Assembly (NCBI RefSeq): GCF_910596095.1
Contig: NC_056538.1
Coordinates: forward strand, 12,310,001 to 12,374,000
From: Thunnus maccoyii
Taxonomy: Eukaryota > Chordata > Actinopteri > Scombriformes > Scombridae
DNA: 64,000 nt
Reading direction: 5' to 3'
Part shown: one piece after another, positions 11,640-24,767 of the stretch
Position numbering within the stretch: the first letter of the stretch is position 1
Layout: every line of letters starts with the position of its first letter
The notes under the pieces: generated by a model
Told to the model about the DNA's origin: nothing
What the model saw: only the letters and a program-made list of their open reading frames with translations
The model's database searches: none
Translations under genes and position numbers: made by a program

Positions 11640-12299
11640 AGTATTTCAACAGGTCTTTGAAATGGAGAAACGTCCAGTCCCTCACGGTCAGAGCTGCCTC
11701 TTGATCGAGCTCTCTGGCGACCAATTGATCAGATGTATTCCTCTGAGGGCGGGAATAGGGAAATTTTTGATTTTTCGGAGGAGGGACTTCCTCTAGAGCT
11801 GCAGTCGGATGGCAGGCAGCTGCCGGGCTGGCTGACACGTAACTAAAGTTAAAGGTGCAGCGGAGGCCTCGTCGGGGACTTGAGGTTTTACTTTTTTTTA
11901 AAAAAAAAAAAAAAAAGTTTGTCGGAATTGCGTCGGAAAAGCAAACGTGTGCAAGGGGAAAAGAAGAGACAAACGGAAGTCGTCAGCCTCGGTTTGTCTT
12001 GCATTTCAGCGACGCAGAGCAGGAGTTTGACGTGAAGTCAAGCGAAAATCTGAGCGGCTACTTTGAAGTATCAGGAGAAAGTCGTGAGTGGATGTGGCAA
12101 TGCTATAAATAATGTATTCATCAGCAAGTCTCAGCCCTTAAACTCTTATAGTCTGCGTGGAAATGCTCGGGGGCTGACGGGACAGGAGGGGGGGTGCCTC
12201 TTCAGTCTTCACCGGGAGGTAGAAAGTTGAGTCGGGAAGTTTCCAGCAGCAGAGACGGGGCTTACTCGCGCAGACAGCGGGGAGGGGTGCGGGTCCAAC
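11640..12299 (+). promoter_or_regulatory. Probable golim4 promoter and 5' untranslated region
   Basis: GC and CpG content rise here compared with the AT-rich DNA upstream, up to the golim4 ATG at 12300. Purine-rich GGAGG blocks are frequent and no TATA box is clear. The transcription start cannot be placed from sequence alone. A poly-T/poly-A stretch lies at about 11890-11916. Confidence 0.45.
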
Positions 12300-15200
12300 A
12301 TGGGAAACGGGGTGTGCTCTCGGAGGCAGCGGAGGATCTTCCAGTGTCTCCTGCTGGTCACCGTGGTGTGCGGGATGATGTACGGGGGGATGATATCATA
12401 TGAGATACACAAACAACTGAAGAGGACGGAGGCCATGGCACTCAAGTACCAGCAACACCAAGAGTCCCTCTCGGCGCAGCTCCAAGGTAAACAGTGATGT
12501 GATTGAACGCTGCGCGAGCGCCAAACTCCATTAAAGAAGCTGCACTTTTATTATCGTTGTGCCTGATGGCAACAAATAACAGCTATTAAAACAAACTTTA
12601 AGCCTTTATAAGATTCATTACGAACCGTGGTTCAGTTCGGCATGCAGCCTACACGAACTGCGTGCCAAACAAAGTTTATTTATATGCTGAAAGTTTCCAC
12701 CAAAATACACAGTGGGTGGCAGTAGCGTGAATGTTGATGCTTTGTATGGAAATAAACGCCCAGTCATGCATGTCAGATGTACCACTACAGAGAAGGAGAC
12801 CTCTTCAAGTGTCTGCCGACTGACATAACTAGACTGTAATTATACTGTAGCCTAGTGGTGGTTTACTGAAAGCTAGTCTTTGACCTTTTGATCTCAGGAA
12901 GCCTTCTAATCTTGTGATAAACCAACCCAACAGTTGAGCTGTGCTGCTCAGCTTCCAAACATTTCGATGATGCTGCAGTTTATTAAATGTTAAAAGGGGT
13001 TTCTTTGAATTTGGATGCCCTCTGCTGGTTGTGCGAAGGACACTAAGAGACACCATGTCAAGTTGTGTCACAGCCATTATGCACTTTACCACAAACATGC
13101 ATGCGTACAGCATAAAGTCCAGCTCCAGTGGAGGTTTAATACACTGTGGGAATATTTCTCATACACAGTCTGAGCAGACTGAGCCTTAAAGTCCATCAGA
13201 GAATTCATTTGGTTGGACAAGTCTGTGTTTTGCATTAGATTTATACTGTAAGAGTGAAATTAGACTCAACTCTCCCCAGATGTGAGGTTTATTGCTGACT
13301 AGAGGCCAATGCACACACACACACACACATACAGACACCTGGTTGTATAGTCTCTATGTCCCCAGGCTCACCTCAGCAGTACACAGATATACCTTGAAGT
13401 CATGAGGTCAGCCACAACATCTGCTTCTGCCAGGAAAGGGAAGCGTTGTTGCTTTGGTTTCAAGCAAAGGTTACGAAGCACAATGTGATACTCATTTTAA
13501 ACCTTTTTAAACTATTTTATGGGTCAGACAGCTGGGTGTTGCACTAGCCTTTTATTGTGAGTTGTCTCATATACTGTCATGTCCCTACCGAAGATGGTAC
13601 TGTTTATATCACTTCAGAGTGCTTTACTGTACAGATTACCCACTAATAATTGCATGATTTAAGAATTTGAATGTATTCCTATGTTATTCTGTGTTTACAA
13701 CAGACCTATTACAGCATCATAAAACAACATAAAGATTCATCATAAGATAAGAGTTCCCAGTAGAGCTACAATGATAAGTCGATTAATCGATTAGTTGTCA
13801 ACTATGAAATCAATTGGCAACTATTTTCATAATCAATCAATCATTTTTTAAGAAAAAAAGTCCAAATCCTTTGATTCTAGGTTTCTTAAGTCTTATATGA
13901 TAATGAACTGAATATCTTTGAGTTGTGGGTTGTTGGTCAGGACAAATGAAGACATTTTAGGATGTAATTTTGGACTTTGGGAAACAGTGATTTACATTTT
14001 TCAGCATTTTATGGACAAAACTAATCATATTAATAGATAATGAAAATAATTGTTAGTCGCAGCCCTAGTTCCCAGTCATGCGTTTTAAATTCTGATGTTT
14101 GCCTTCGTCTGCACTTGAATCAGGGTTTGCCTCCTTAAACTTATCATGAGATGCCAGCATGGTTAAAATCTTTTGGCATTGAGTCATCAGTCGTTCAACA
14201 GCAGTCATGAAACGTTATAACCACAAGTGAAAGAGGCAACATGTTTACTTGAAAATCAGCAGATATGGAAAGTACTGACAAATAAATCGGTTGACCTACA
14301 TCGTGCCCGCCTACGCTATGAGCAGAACGTTTCTATTAAAAATCTGACTTCAGGAAATCCTCACATGCACCACCTCTACAAGAGATTAAACCTCACTGAT
14401 TTACTCGCCTCTGCTGTGCTTACAGGATGTGGGGTTTTTTTGTGCCATGCCATTACGCCAGGAGTTTAAAATTAACAGCTGGGCAGAGAGCCCGCTCCTA
14501 CATTGCTTCATCTATTCAGAACAAGCTTTTTCCCCCCACATCAGGGATGGAAGTAGTGTGTCAGTGTTTTAGCCCAGAGGCTGGACTTGAGTCATTTAAA
14601 GCAGCCTTTGATCCACATAACTAGCAGTTGTCTCTTGCCATCGTCCACAGCATGGTCCAGCACACCTACTGTGATGCTGCCCTTAAGCTCTTACATATCA
14701 CATGTGTGTACACGAACACAGATATACTTCTGTTGTCATTTCAAGGGTAAATCTGATGTATTATGTGTAGGCGAATAGCAATTTGGGCTTCCAAGTAGGC
14801 AGGTTTATATGAAAACTTTTACAGCTATTACACAATACTTTTCATTGTGTCCGTTTATGAGACAAAGGTAGTGTGGAGAAGGTGGGAAGCTGTCCCACAT
14901 TTAACAAGCTAAAAGAACTTAATTGCTTCACGTTAGGCGGTGCTGAAATCCCACCTCGCTGTTTTTCTTGAGCTAAGCAGCTACTTTTAGTCAGATTCGG
15001 GTCAGTGTTACAAAAATGGCTCCTGTTTCATTTCTGAAGGGCCGCGGTAAAGCTGATAGATCCAGAAAATGAGAGCATAACACAACAACACCTTTTAAAT
15101 GAAAGGGGTATAGCTTAACTTCCTTTTGCATTGCGAAACTCGTGTACCACACCCACGCTTCCATTGTGAAGCGACGGATCATTCAGTCGATCGCAAGGCC

Positions 15201-18200
15201 GGGGCCACTTGATATCCACGGCTGACTGTTGATTGCTGTTTTTCGTGTCCTATATTTAGTGGTGGGCCGTAGCTTGGGGGTTGTGAGCCAGCCATATTGA
15301 TTCGCTGCTACCCACTATTACCACAGGCTGGCAGTTGTCAGTCATTTAAAAAGATCAACTGGCACTTTGTGGTTTCGCATGCAGTCTGGCAAATGTGTCC
15401 CTGTCATTTAACACCCCGTCACTCCCTCACACACTCACACATGCATCATTGTCTCTGTCAATTGCAAAACATGAATCAAAGGGAATACTTGCAGCTGTTT
15501 TTTAATGAGTGTAATAATTTTTTTTTTTTACCTCAACAACTCAGTCGTTGCCTGCTGTTTGTTCTAATGAACGCTCTCGTCTCGACAGATGGAATAGTTT
15601 GTTTTTGTCTACGGTTCTTTTAGTCAAAGATGTGTTTTTTTTTTCTTGGATTAAACCAAAGTATGTGATCTGATTTAGTATTTTTGTGTTTTTTTCTGAC
15701 AACAGTGAAAAGGTCAGATTGCTTCCAACAGTAATTCCCAAGAAATAAACAATAAAGATGTCAGAGATGACTTGAAACAATAATAAGTCGAGGCATAATA
15801 GAACACTGCTGTCTACAGTCATAAACTAGCAGCTCAAGAGAGTTTTAAGACGTTAGTAAAAGCAAAATGCGTCTAGGATGTCCAAACTTCTCTTCCCTTC
15901 AGACTTCATCTTGAAGTCCATTATTATTACTATTATTTTTTGTCTATTTTTACATATGTTGGAATATGTGGTAATGTGGTTTAAAGGTACCTGCCTGGGT
16001 TATATTTACCAGTAGGAGGTAGAAAGGAAGCAGCAGGAGGAAGTTTGAAACCCACAAATTTGCCCTGCCATGTCTAAGGAGAGAAGGCTAAAAATAAATG
16101 TAACTGAAACGAACTCATGCGATTACAGCGGCGAATTTAAAGTCCCCCTCCACTCAAAAATGTGTTTTTCTTCTCGTTCCTACGGTCGGATGTTTGAGCT
16201 TCACTGTGCAGAATGATGTACGTGCAGAGTTTGACACTAGGAGGCTGTTTTCACATTCATCTGCTGAAAGTGGAAAGTTTCTCTGAGCTCATCTTGAAAC
16301 TTAGTTTTAAGTTGTGTACCAATGAGGATGATTTCTGACATCATATCTAGTTTGGAGCCAAAAAAAGTGGACTTAACTTAACTGTGAAGTAGGAGGATTT
16401 TTCAGTGAGAGAGGAGGAGGAGATGTCATTTTGAGAATTTATAACTTGGAAAAACCATATCAGACAAAAATTATTACTAAAAACAGAGTATTTTATATGT
16501 CTTTAAACTTGCCAGGAGAGAGTCTTTAAGTTTGTTGTGATACATGCTCGAGATACTGCAATCAAAACTGTGAAATAAACTCACGAAAACATTTAAACAT
16601 CTTGCTTTGAGGACAAAGTAAAGATCTCAACGTGCAATTTTTTAACAAACGATTACACGTTACGCTTTTTCGACCTGGATCAGCTCATGTGTTCTGGGTG
16701 GGCGTGCAGTGCATGATCTGGATGTAGGGAGGATTGACTTGCGTGAGTCGGATTACCTGTTGAACATCGCAGTCATCACAGTGTTATGTAAGCTCTTCAT
16801 TCACCCAGGCAACATCATACATAAACTACACAACCGTGCATATGACGCCATGTGCATGATTTGCATGGATAAACAACCGCTTCCAAATAGAGCTAGTCTT
16901 CAGTGTGTGTTGTGTGTATGTATGCGTGCGAGGGCGTGAACACACACAACAAACAAAACCCTGCAGTCCGTTTCACTCGGTGATTGATAGTATTCATGTT
17001 GTTCGCCACCAGCCAACTCCACCAATCCAATCGTCTCCACATCTAAACCAGAAGGCCAGTAAAGGTCACCATCATAGAGAGCTCCCTTGTTCACGCTCTG
17101 CCGATGCACTTAAACCACACCTTAAGGGAAATGTTTCCTCGGTCTTCGGGGAAACCCTCAGACTGTAAATGTTCATTCCCATGCTCGATGAGGTTTGAAC
17201 GAGATAAAGGCGGGTGTAAAATGAATCAGTGAGTGGATGTGTATTTGGGAGCTCTAGGGAATGTTTTTAGGAACAGTAGTGAGTACTACGTAACTCATTT
17301 TACAGTGAGAGCATTCATTAATGACTGGTGCACCCTGAAACACCAGCGTGTAGCGGTTAACTTCTGAATATTTGTAGTATATTGATTTGATTCAACTCTA
17401 AGCTCATTTTTGAGGTTGTGGTTTGTGATGTTTCATTGGAATTGCTTTGAAATGCAAAGAAAATCAGTCAATTTTCACTCAATTTATTCTCTTTTAATCT
17501 TTAACCATGTCTTGTTATGTTTTATAAATAGTATTATTTAGTCTAGTGGTGCTATTACTGGTTTGGAGTTCAAACGCACATTCGAACAGCATCCTTTTTT
17601 AGACTGTAACTTCTTTGTAGCTGCTGCCCTGCTCGTCTACGTTCTGTCCCCCGGAGAGAGGGTGTGTGTGTTTGTGTGTGTGTGTGTGTGGTGTGGCCTG
17701 AATTGAGCTGTGCTAAGAGTAACATGGCCTCATCTTTGGCACTACTGAGAAGGTACAGAGTCTCCAATGAGTAGAATAACGACTCCTTAATCTCATGTAG
17801 CCAAACATCCATCTGATCAAGCTCAGAGAGGCCAGGAGGAATTCAAGCAGTCATCTTAAATATCAAGCTTTGTGATGATATTTAATGACTTTAGAAATAC
17901 ACACATCAGCAGTCTCATGATGTGAAATACTGAGCATTAAACATCATCTTGTAAAGAACCGGCCAGGGTAATGTCCGTTAATAGCTCACTGATTGCAGTG
18001 TGTAATAGCTGATAGTGACAAATTTTTTGAGTTGAACACGTTAATTTCCAACCTTTGACTGGTTGACAACTGGGAAAACCAGTTTAGCATGGATCAGATG
18101 ACATTACTTCTACTTCGCTACGCAGCACATTGTGCAAAAACAGCAGATTGTGCAACAGGAACTTCAGCAAATTAAGTCGCAACTAACTATGTATGAATCC

Positions 18201-21200
18201 ACTGAAAGGAATAAAGTGTTGCAGCACCTAACCCGTGTACAGAAGGACAGACATTGACATAAAACACATACACATCTTGCAAATACAAGACAACTTAAAG
18301 AGCAGTAAATTGGAAAAAGCTCTGTATAGCAAAGATAGAAGAACTGTGCCAACAGTTAGAGCAGTTATTTGTTTAACAAAACCTATTTATTAGAAGGTCC
18401 GACTGTAGAACAGAGCTTGTAGTTTTCTATCAAATGAAAAGAGAAAGAAATTTTCTACCTTTTCAACTAAAAATGGATCTTTTTTAAGTGACAGCCAAGC
18501 TATTTAGTAAATATGTTTGAATTGACAACACATCTCTGTAACATAGTAAGTGAATATAATCTTACCATATGACACAGCTTCAGTTATCCATTACGTTTTT
18601 ACACTTTTATACCAAGTCTCTGTCTCACTCTTGTTTTCTTGACTGTCTTTGTCCCTGCAGTCTCTCTCGGTGTGTCCGTCTATCTTCGCCCTATTTGTGC
18701 TCATCTTCGCTCTCTTTGTTTTGCTGATTCTCTGTGCCTACTCCTGCTTCTCTCTCATATCCTGCTCTCCTTTTCGGTTTTGTTGTTCTCATGACATTAG
18801 TTAAAGATTGTATAGCTAAAAAATATATCCTGGAATCTGTTGAGTTGGCGCTGAACAAAAATAGCCACATCATCAGTTTGACTGCCCAGTGCCCTGAAGG
18901 CAGGAGAGTAAAGAAAGAACTAGTTAGAGAGTGGAGGTAGAGATGACTTGTTATTCACAGACCTGGTTGTTCTTTATTTTATAAGATGGGTGAGTCAGAG
19001 GCTCACCAGGACGATGGCAGATTAGGTTGAATTTGTCCATATCCTCATTTTGAAGTATTGAATAAAAGTAAAAGATTTGTTAAAAAAATGAAATAAGGTT
19101 GATGGCAAAGAGCATGTTTATTGCCAAAGTGTTGACAGGATGGAGTTTTATTGCTGTCACTTCTTTATATGTGAAGAATTATTATCAAAACAATAAAATA
19201 ATAAAAAAACAAAAGTTATTAGTCAATTAACTCATAAATCATGTGGCCATAAATCTTTATTCTCCCTAATTAGTGCATGAATTGCCTACAATACTGAGCT
19301 ATATAAAGCTTGACAGCTTGAACAGAGCTCACACTGTTGAAAAGATGTACAGCATATTGCAGTGTAGTAAGACTATTTGTAGAGGTTATATTTTAATTAG
19401 ACCCTAACTGCTGCCCCCTGCCATAGATCAAGCATATTTGAGATCTCACGCATTTGGTAACTATAATAGTTCACAAGTGTCTGTTTAAATGTGAATAACT
19501 ATATTATGTACATTTTTTAAGTACTTGATAATTGCACAAAGTAGATTTACTCCTTTTGATGTTTATGAAAACCCTGTTATCACTCAAAAGCATTCAAAAG
19601 ATCCTCCAGGATAAACATAAATCAAGATTATGAGGAAATAACTGCTAGAGCTTTTGAAAGTCAAAAGCCAGGGCATCCGTCTGCTCTCAACGCTTTTTTT
19701 GCAATATAACCTCTTCCTTCCCCTTATGATGACATCAGATCGTTCTCGCATGCCCACAAACAGCTGTCTGTTGGTAGCCTTTGATGCTAAGGTCGTTCAT
19801 GTCGCATATTCTCGCATATTTTGGATCTTCCAGAAGCTGACCAATCAGAACAGAGCGGGCTCATCAGGAGGAGGGCCTTAAAGAGACAGGAGCTAAAACA
19901 ACCTGTTTCAGACAAACTAAGGGGCTGCATAAAGGGCCAGTATAAGATATTTTTTTTTAGTTTTTGAACTGTAAATCATGAAAAGATATTCCAGCAGAGC
20001 CCCAGAGTATAAATTTAGACCTGGAAATGTGCATGACATGTCCCCATAGTTACTGAATGAAGTGGGCGATCAAAATGTAGCTGTATCAATACATTGGTCT
20101 TTATATTGGACATTGACTTTACCTAGACAGAACAAAAGAGGGCATAACACGACAGAGGTGGTCACATATGCCGGTGTCTCCACTACCGTTGCCGTGGAGG
20201 GGCGGCCCAACCCACCAACAGGACCCCCTGCCCCTCCTGAAAGAAACAAAGAAAAACAAATGTAACTTATACTACACACGCATTCAAGTACCATGATTTT
20301 GCGTACAAGCTGCAGTCGGGTTGTTCACACCAAAAGCGTATTTCTCCACACTGACCAGCGGCTCTCCTGCTCTACAAGAGAACCCTGTGGAAACAGCTGT
20401 AGACTGCTTGTGCTCCAATAGCTACCAAAGCTTCATCTGTTCACTGTTGTCCTGTAGAAACAATGTTGACAGCTCGCTGTATCTTTCTCCATCAGGGATA
20501 AACTTAACATTTTCCATTTTTTTCATTTCTCCCTTTCTTCACAAACTCTCATATCAAAGCAGTCACATTTATTTGTTTGTTTTCTCTGCAAGAGTCATGA
20601 CTTGTGATCAGGCAATAATTAGGAAAGCCTATGGGACCTAATTCTCTCTTTCTCTGTCTCTCTCTGCGTCTCTCTCTCTCTTTAAATAATGACAGGCCTA
20701 AATCTTAATAGCCTATAAATAAACAAATCTAAACACGTGTCCTAGTTTACTTTTGTGACAATAAACCCTATTTCCAAAAGGCAAGTATTCAACACCAGCT
20801 AGGTCATCATCACAATGTGTTGTTTTTAAAACTTGCACCAGTGTAGCTGACCATAATCACCAACAACAGTGAAGACCCTCTGGCATTTAAAGTAATGCTT
20901 CTGTTTTGATATAATGGAGATATGACCATCTGCAGTGTGTTCCTGTGGTGTTTCCTGTTAAAATGTGCTACCCCTACCAGGAGGCCCTTGAAATGTTTTA
21001 CAGGAAAACTAGATATATCAAGTGCAATGACCACAACCGTGCGATGTGCCATTGAACCATCGGCTTTGTCAGAGGGGAAAGTTCATGTAAACAGTTATAT
21101 GAGGGTTGTATTTTTTATTCGGATCCCCATCAGTTGTTAACAAGGCAACAGCTACTCTTCCTGGGCTCCTGTGTAGTTTGCATGTGCCTCCAAGTGTTGT

Positions 21201-24200
21201 AAATAGTTCATATTAAATTCTCGTATCTCGTATCATTTCAGGTCTTACTGTGCGCGTCCTAGGAGAAACACTGGATGCATATCTACAACAGAGCTGTGTC
21301 GTAATCCTGTGTAGACCAGATATAGAGATCAGATTAAAATGAGGATGTGTCTGTTTTGAGTAGAAACAGCTAAAATGCAAATCTGGGGTAGTAGTTAGTT
21401 GTGGCGTCATATGTGTCTCAGAAAAGTCAAACCCACTGAAGAAAAGTAAATCTGAATCAGTAAAAAGTTATTTGAATGAAAGTTCATGTTTAAGTTAATT
21501 CAATATTATTTTAAACAGTGATTGTGATCAAACAGTGATTCAGGTTTTAATTTTGTTGAGTTTGAGGAAGTCATATTTAGATGTTTAAATGTGATGTCAT
21601 CCAAAGTGCTTTTGCTCTTCTTCTTTCTTTTCTTCCTCTTTTGGCATTTTTGGTGGTTGTTACTTGCTCTTGCTTCCATTCTGACAGAATGTGTACACAC
21701 ACACACACACACAGCCTGAACAGTCTATTTTTACTGATTGCTCAAGCTCACGGGTCTCTCTGGATACCTCAAGATCATCAGGGCTTCATGGGAACCAACG
21801 ATGGGTAGAGCACGTGACAGAAAAGAACAAAAACAACGTGTATCTTGCAAACCTGCCATTTCTTACTCATTATCTCAATTTTGTTTTAATCTTCAATCTA
21901 ATGAAGGTGAAAGATGGAAAGAGGAGTCTGAGAAAGAGAGAGAGAGTGTGTGTGGAGTTTAGAGGAGGGCAGCTAGAGAGATTAGAAGTGAATCTCAGAG
22001 CTAAAGCAGGATCTCAATAGTGCCCATAAAGAGATATGCAAGAACTTTTGAAGGAGCTTCAGGGACTATTTTACTAAGAATTATGTTCAAATAATTTACC
22101 ATACACAGAAAGTTGTTAATAAAGGTGAAGCATACTTGTTCTACATTTCAAAAACTCTCCTGTAATCATCACCTCTACTTCCTCATGCCTCTATCTTTCT
22201 ATTGCTTTTGGCACACACCACCCACTAGGAACATACAGTAAGCAGCCTGAACTAGAAGTATTTGTAAATACCTTCGGACCACCAGTCTTGTGAGGAATGC
22301 TGCAGCTGTCTGCTGATTGAGGAGCTGTCATATCCCGAGATCACAGCCTACCGTAGTTGAATAAATATCATGTTTAGCTTATATGTCGGCTATAAAAATG
22401 CACATCCTCTCTGTCTGCCTTTTATAAAAAAATGAATGTTGAAGCGTTTGTGAGTTCATGTTTTCTGCAGCGTACATATTTATATTACAGCAGTCTTTCT
22501 GTTTAGTTTACCTTCCACCTGGTCCCAAGAGAGTTCAAACCGCTCACTAACCCTCTGTGTTCTCTCTCTCTCTCTGTCACCATCCCTCAATTTATCCCCT
22601 CTCCTTCCCTCTTTCCATCTGCGCTTTATATGTTCAGTGGTGTATGAGCATCGCTCCAGGTTGGAGAAGTCTCTTCAGAAGGAGAGGTTAGAGCACAAAA
22701 AGGCCAAAGAAGGTGAGAAAACTAACATGTACGTTCAATTTCTGCATTCAGAGGAGCTTCGGGAAATTTGTATCTCATACTGACACAGGGACCCCAATGT
22801 CTGGGGGGAAAAGAAAATATTAGTTATGCAACAACAGATGTACTGTACATCTGAGTTAAAGGGACATCTGTATGAACCCTAAGTTATTGTCATGGTGTTG
22901 CACTTTTTCTTAATAAAAAACAATACATTTCCTAAGTTTACCATAATTTTCATTTATTTAATTTGGGGAATTATCTTCATTTTGTAAAAAAATAAATAAG
23001 ATTTATCTGTGTGGTCTCTGTTTTATAGATTATCTGGTTTATAAACTGGAAGCACAACAGTCACTGAACAAGGAGAAGGTATGTTTTTTTCACATAACTC
23101 ACTATGACTCTACTGTGATTCATCTTTAAAATATGTACTTTATATAACATTATTTTATAAATTGTTTAATCTGTCTCTTATCAAATTATCTGTTTGCATT
23201 ACTTTTTTAAATGTTTGAGAAGTACTTTGTGGCGTTACCTTTGTTGAGTTCTGGAGAGTACTGTGCAAATACTGCTGCTACCAGCTGTAATTAATCTGTT
23301 CACCAGTATCTGTTGTCACAATAACAGTAAGCCTGGACAACAAAGACATCGGCTTTTTAGGTGCCTTTGTAACCTTTGTTTTTATGCCCACACAGCAAGA
23401 CTCCAACAGCAGATTCAACTCTTTACAAGTGCAGCATCAGATGCTAAAGGTATGAATCAATTTAATCCCAACACATGCAGACACACACTTATCCTGTAGG
23501 TTTTTAGTTGTTGTTTGATAATCATTTTTATACAAAGACAAAACAAAGCAAACCATACGATGGCATCAGTCTGACTTCTCTTTCAGAACCAGCATGAGGA
23601 CCTGAAGAAGCAGTATTACGAGTTGCATGAACAGCATCAAGCCCAGGGCGAGGATCACAACCGGCTCCTGAATGAACACAGAGATCGCTTCGATAAAATG
23701 CAGCGAGCCAAAGACGTGGAAGTCTCCCAGCTCAAAGGTACGAACACATTTACATTTATGACGAGTATTTATTTTGCAGCATTTCTTTTTCAGCTTTTTC
23801 CTCTCTATGGATAAATGAAGACATGCATACATGCACAGTTTGTACTGTGTTTAAGCACCACTCGATTACACACATATACATTGTATATTAATACAGTTTA
23901 TAGCTTTATGTAGTGTGAACACTGTTACTTTGTCTCCATCTTCTGACTTCATAAAATACTGCATGTCTGAAGGCTAAGAGCTTTATGTGCAGATTTTTAC
24001 ATCTATTAGAAAATAGTTTTGTTATATTTCATCATTCATTATGTGGTTGAAACTGACCTGTAATACAAGCATTTTGTCTTAATTTTGCTGATTCAAGACC
24101 TACACATCAAAATCAACTTTATAGAAATGAACAGACATCATAAAAGGAGAAAAAGGAAAAAGTCTAAGGTGCAAAAAATTAAATAATGGTTGTCCATTCA

Positions 24201-24735
24201 ACATTAAGACAAAGAAAGGAATTCATTGAATGTTCCTGCCTGACCCACATCCTCTGGTATTCACCTAACCTGTTGTCTAAGCTATGTGCCATTTTTTCCA
24301 TCTTAATTTGCTTTATAGCCTCATTAACCCTATTCTGAATGGATGGCACATTACTTTCAACTCATGTTTTGAGTCTTACTTTTTTTGTAATAAAACTCAA
24401 AATGAGAAACAACAGCCAGAGAGATCTAACCTGATGCACCAGATGGTTTGTTACACAGCACCATCTGAGATGTTGTCCTTGGAGACTGTTTGGAAAAGGG
24501 CAGGCACTTTCAAAAAAAATACTTGGCAGGTGATTGAATGAACCATCTGTCCATCACCGTCTATCACCGCCATTACCTTGTGAGGCAGTTTGGATTCACA
24601 AGATCACATGAGAATCCTCATTGGACGACACAAGTGCATAACTTGAAGCCTGTCGAGATGAATCTTGTCGCGTGGTCTTGGGATGGCGTGATCTTGCGAA
24701 TCCAGCTGCCTTGCAAGGTAAAGAGAGATCATAAT

Positions 24736-24767
<32 letters not shown>

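Larger units (their letters stand above)
7269..12299. other. Intergenic region between slc66a1l and golim4
   Basis: After the slc66a1l 3' end this gap holds a hAT-like element (7645-8445), an unclassified repeat (about 9756-10425) and AT-rich unique DNA. From about 11650 it becomes the GC-richer 5' region of golim4. I see no further coding exon. Confidence 0.6.
12487..22637 (+). other. golim4 intron 1 (10.2 kb)
   Basis: This long intron holds a hAT-like copy with a clean target duplication (13761-14067) and a TTAA element (16137-16529). It also holds CA and GT microsatellites near 13311, 17660 and 21690, a probable dispersed repeat at about 19600-20050, and a CT-rich run at about 20641-20683. 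No internal exon is supported. Confidence 0.7.

Noticed and set aside
11506..12112. Short open frames upstream of golim4
   Set aside because: No similarity to known proteins; they lie in the promoter/5' UTR region and include a poly-A run translated as poly-Lys.
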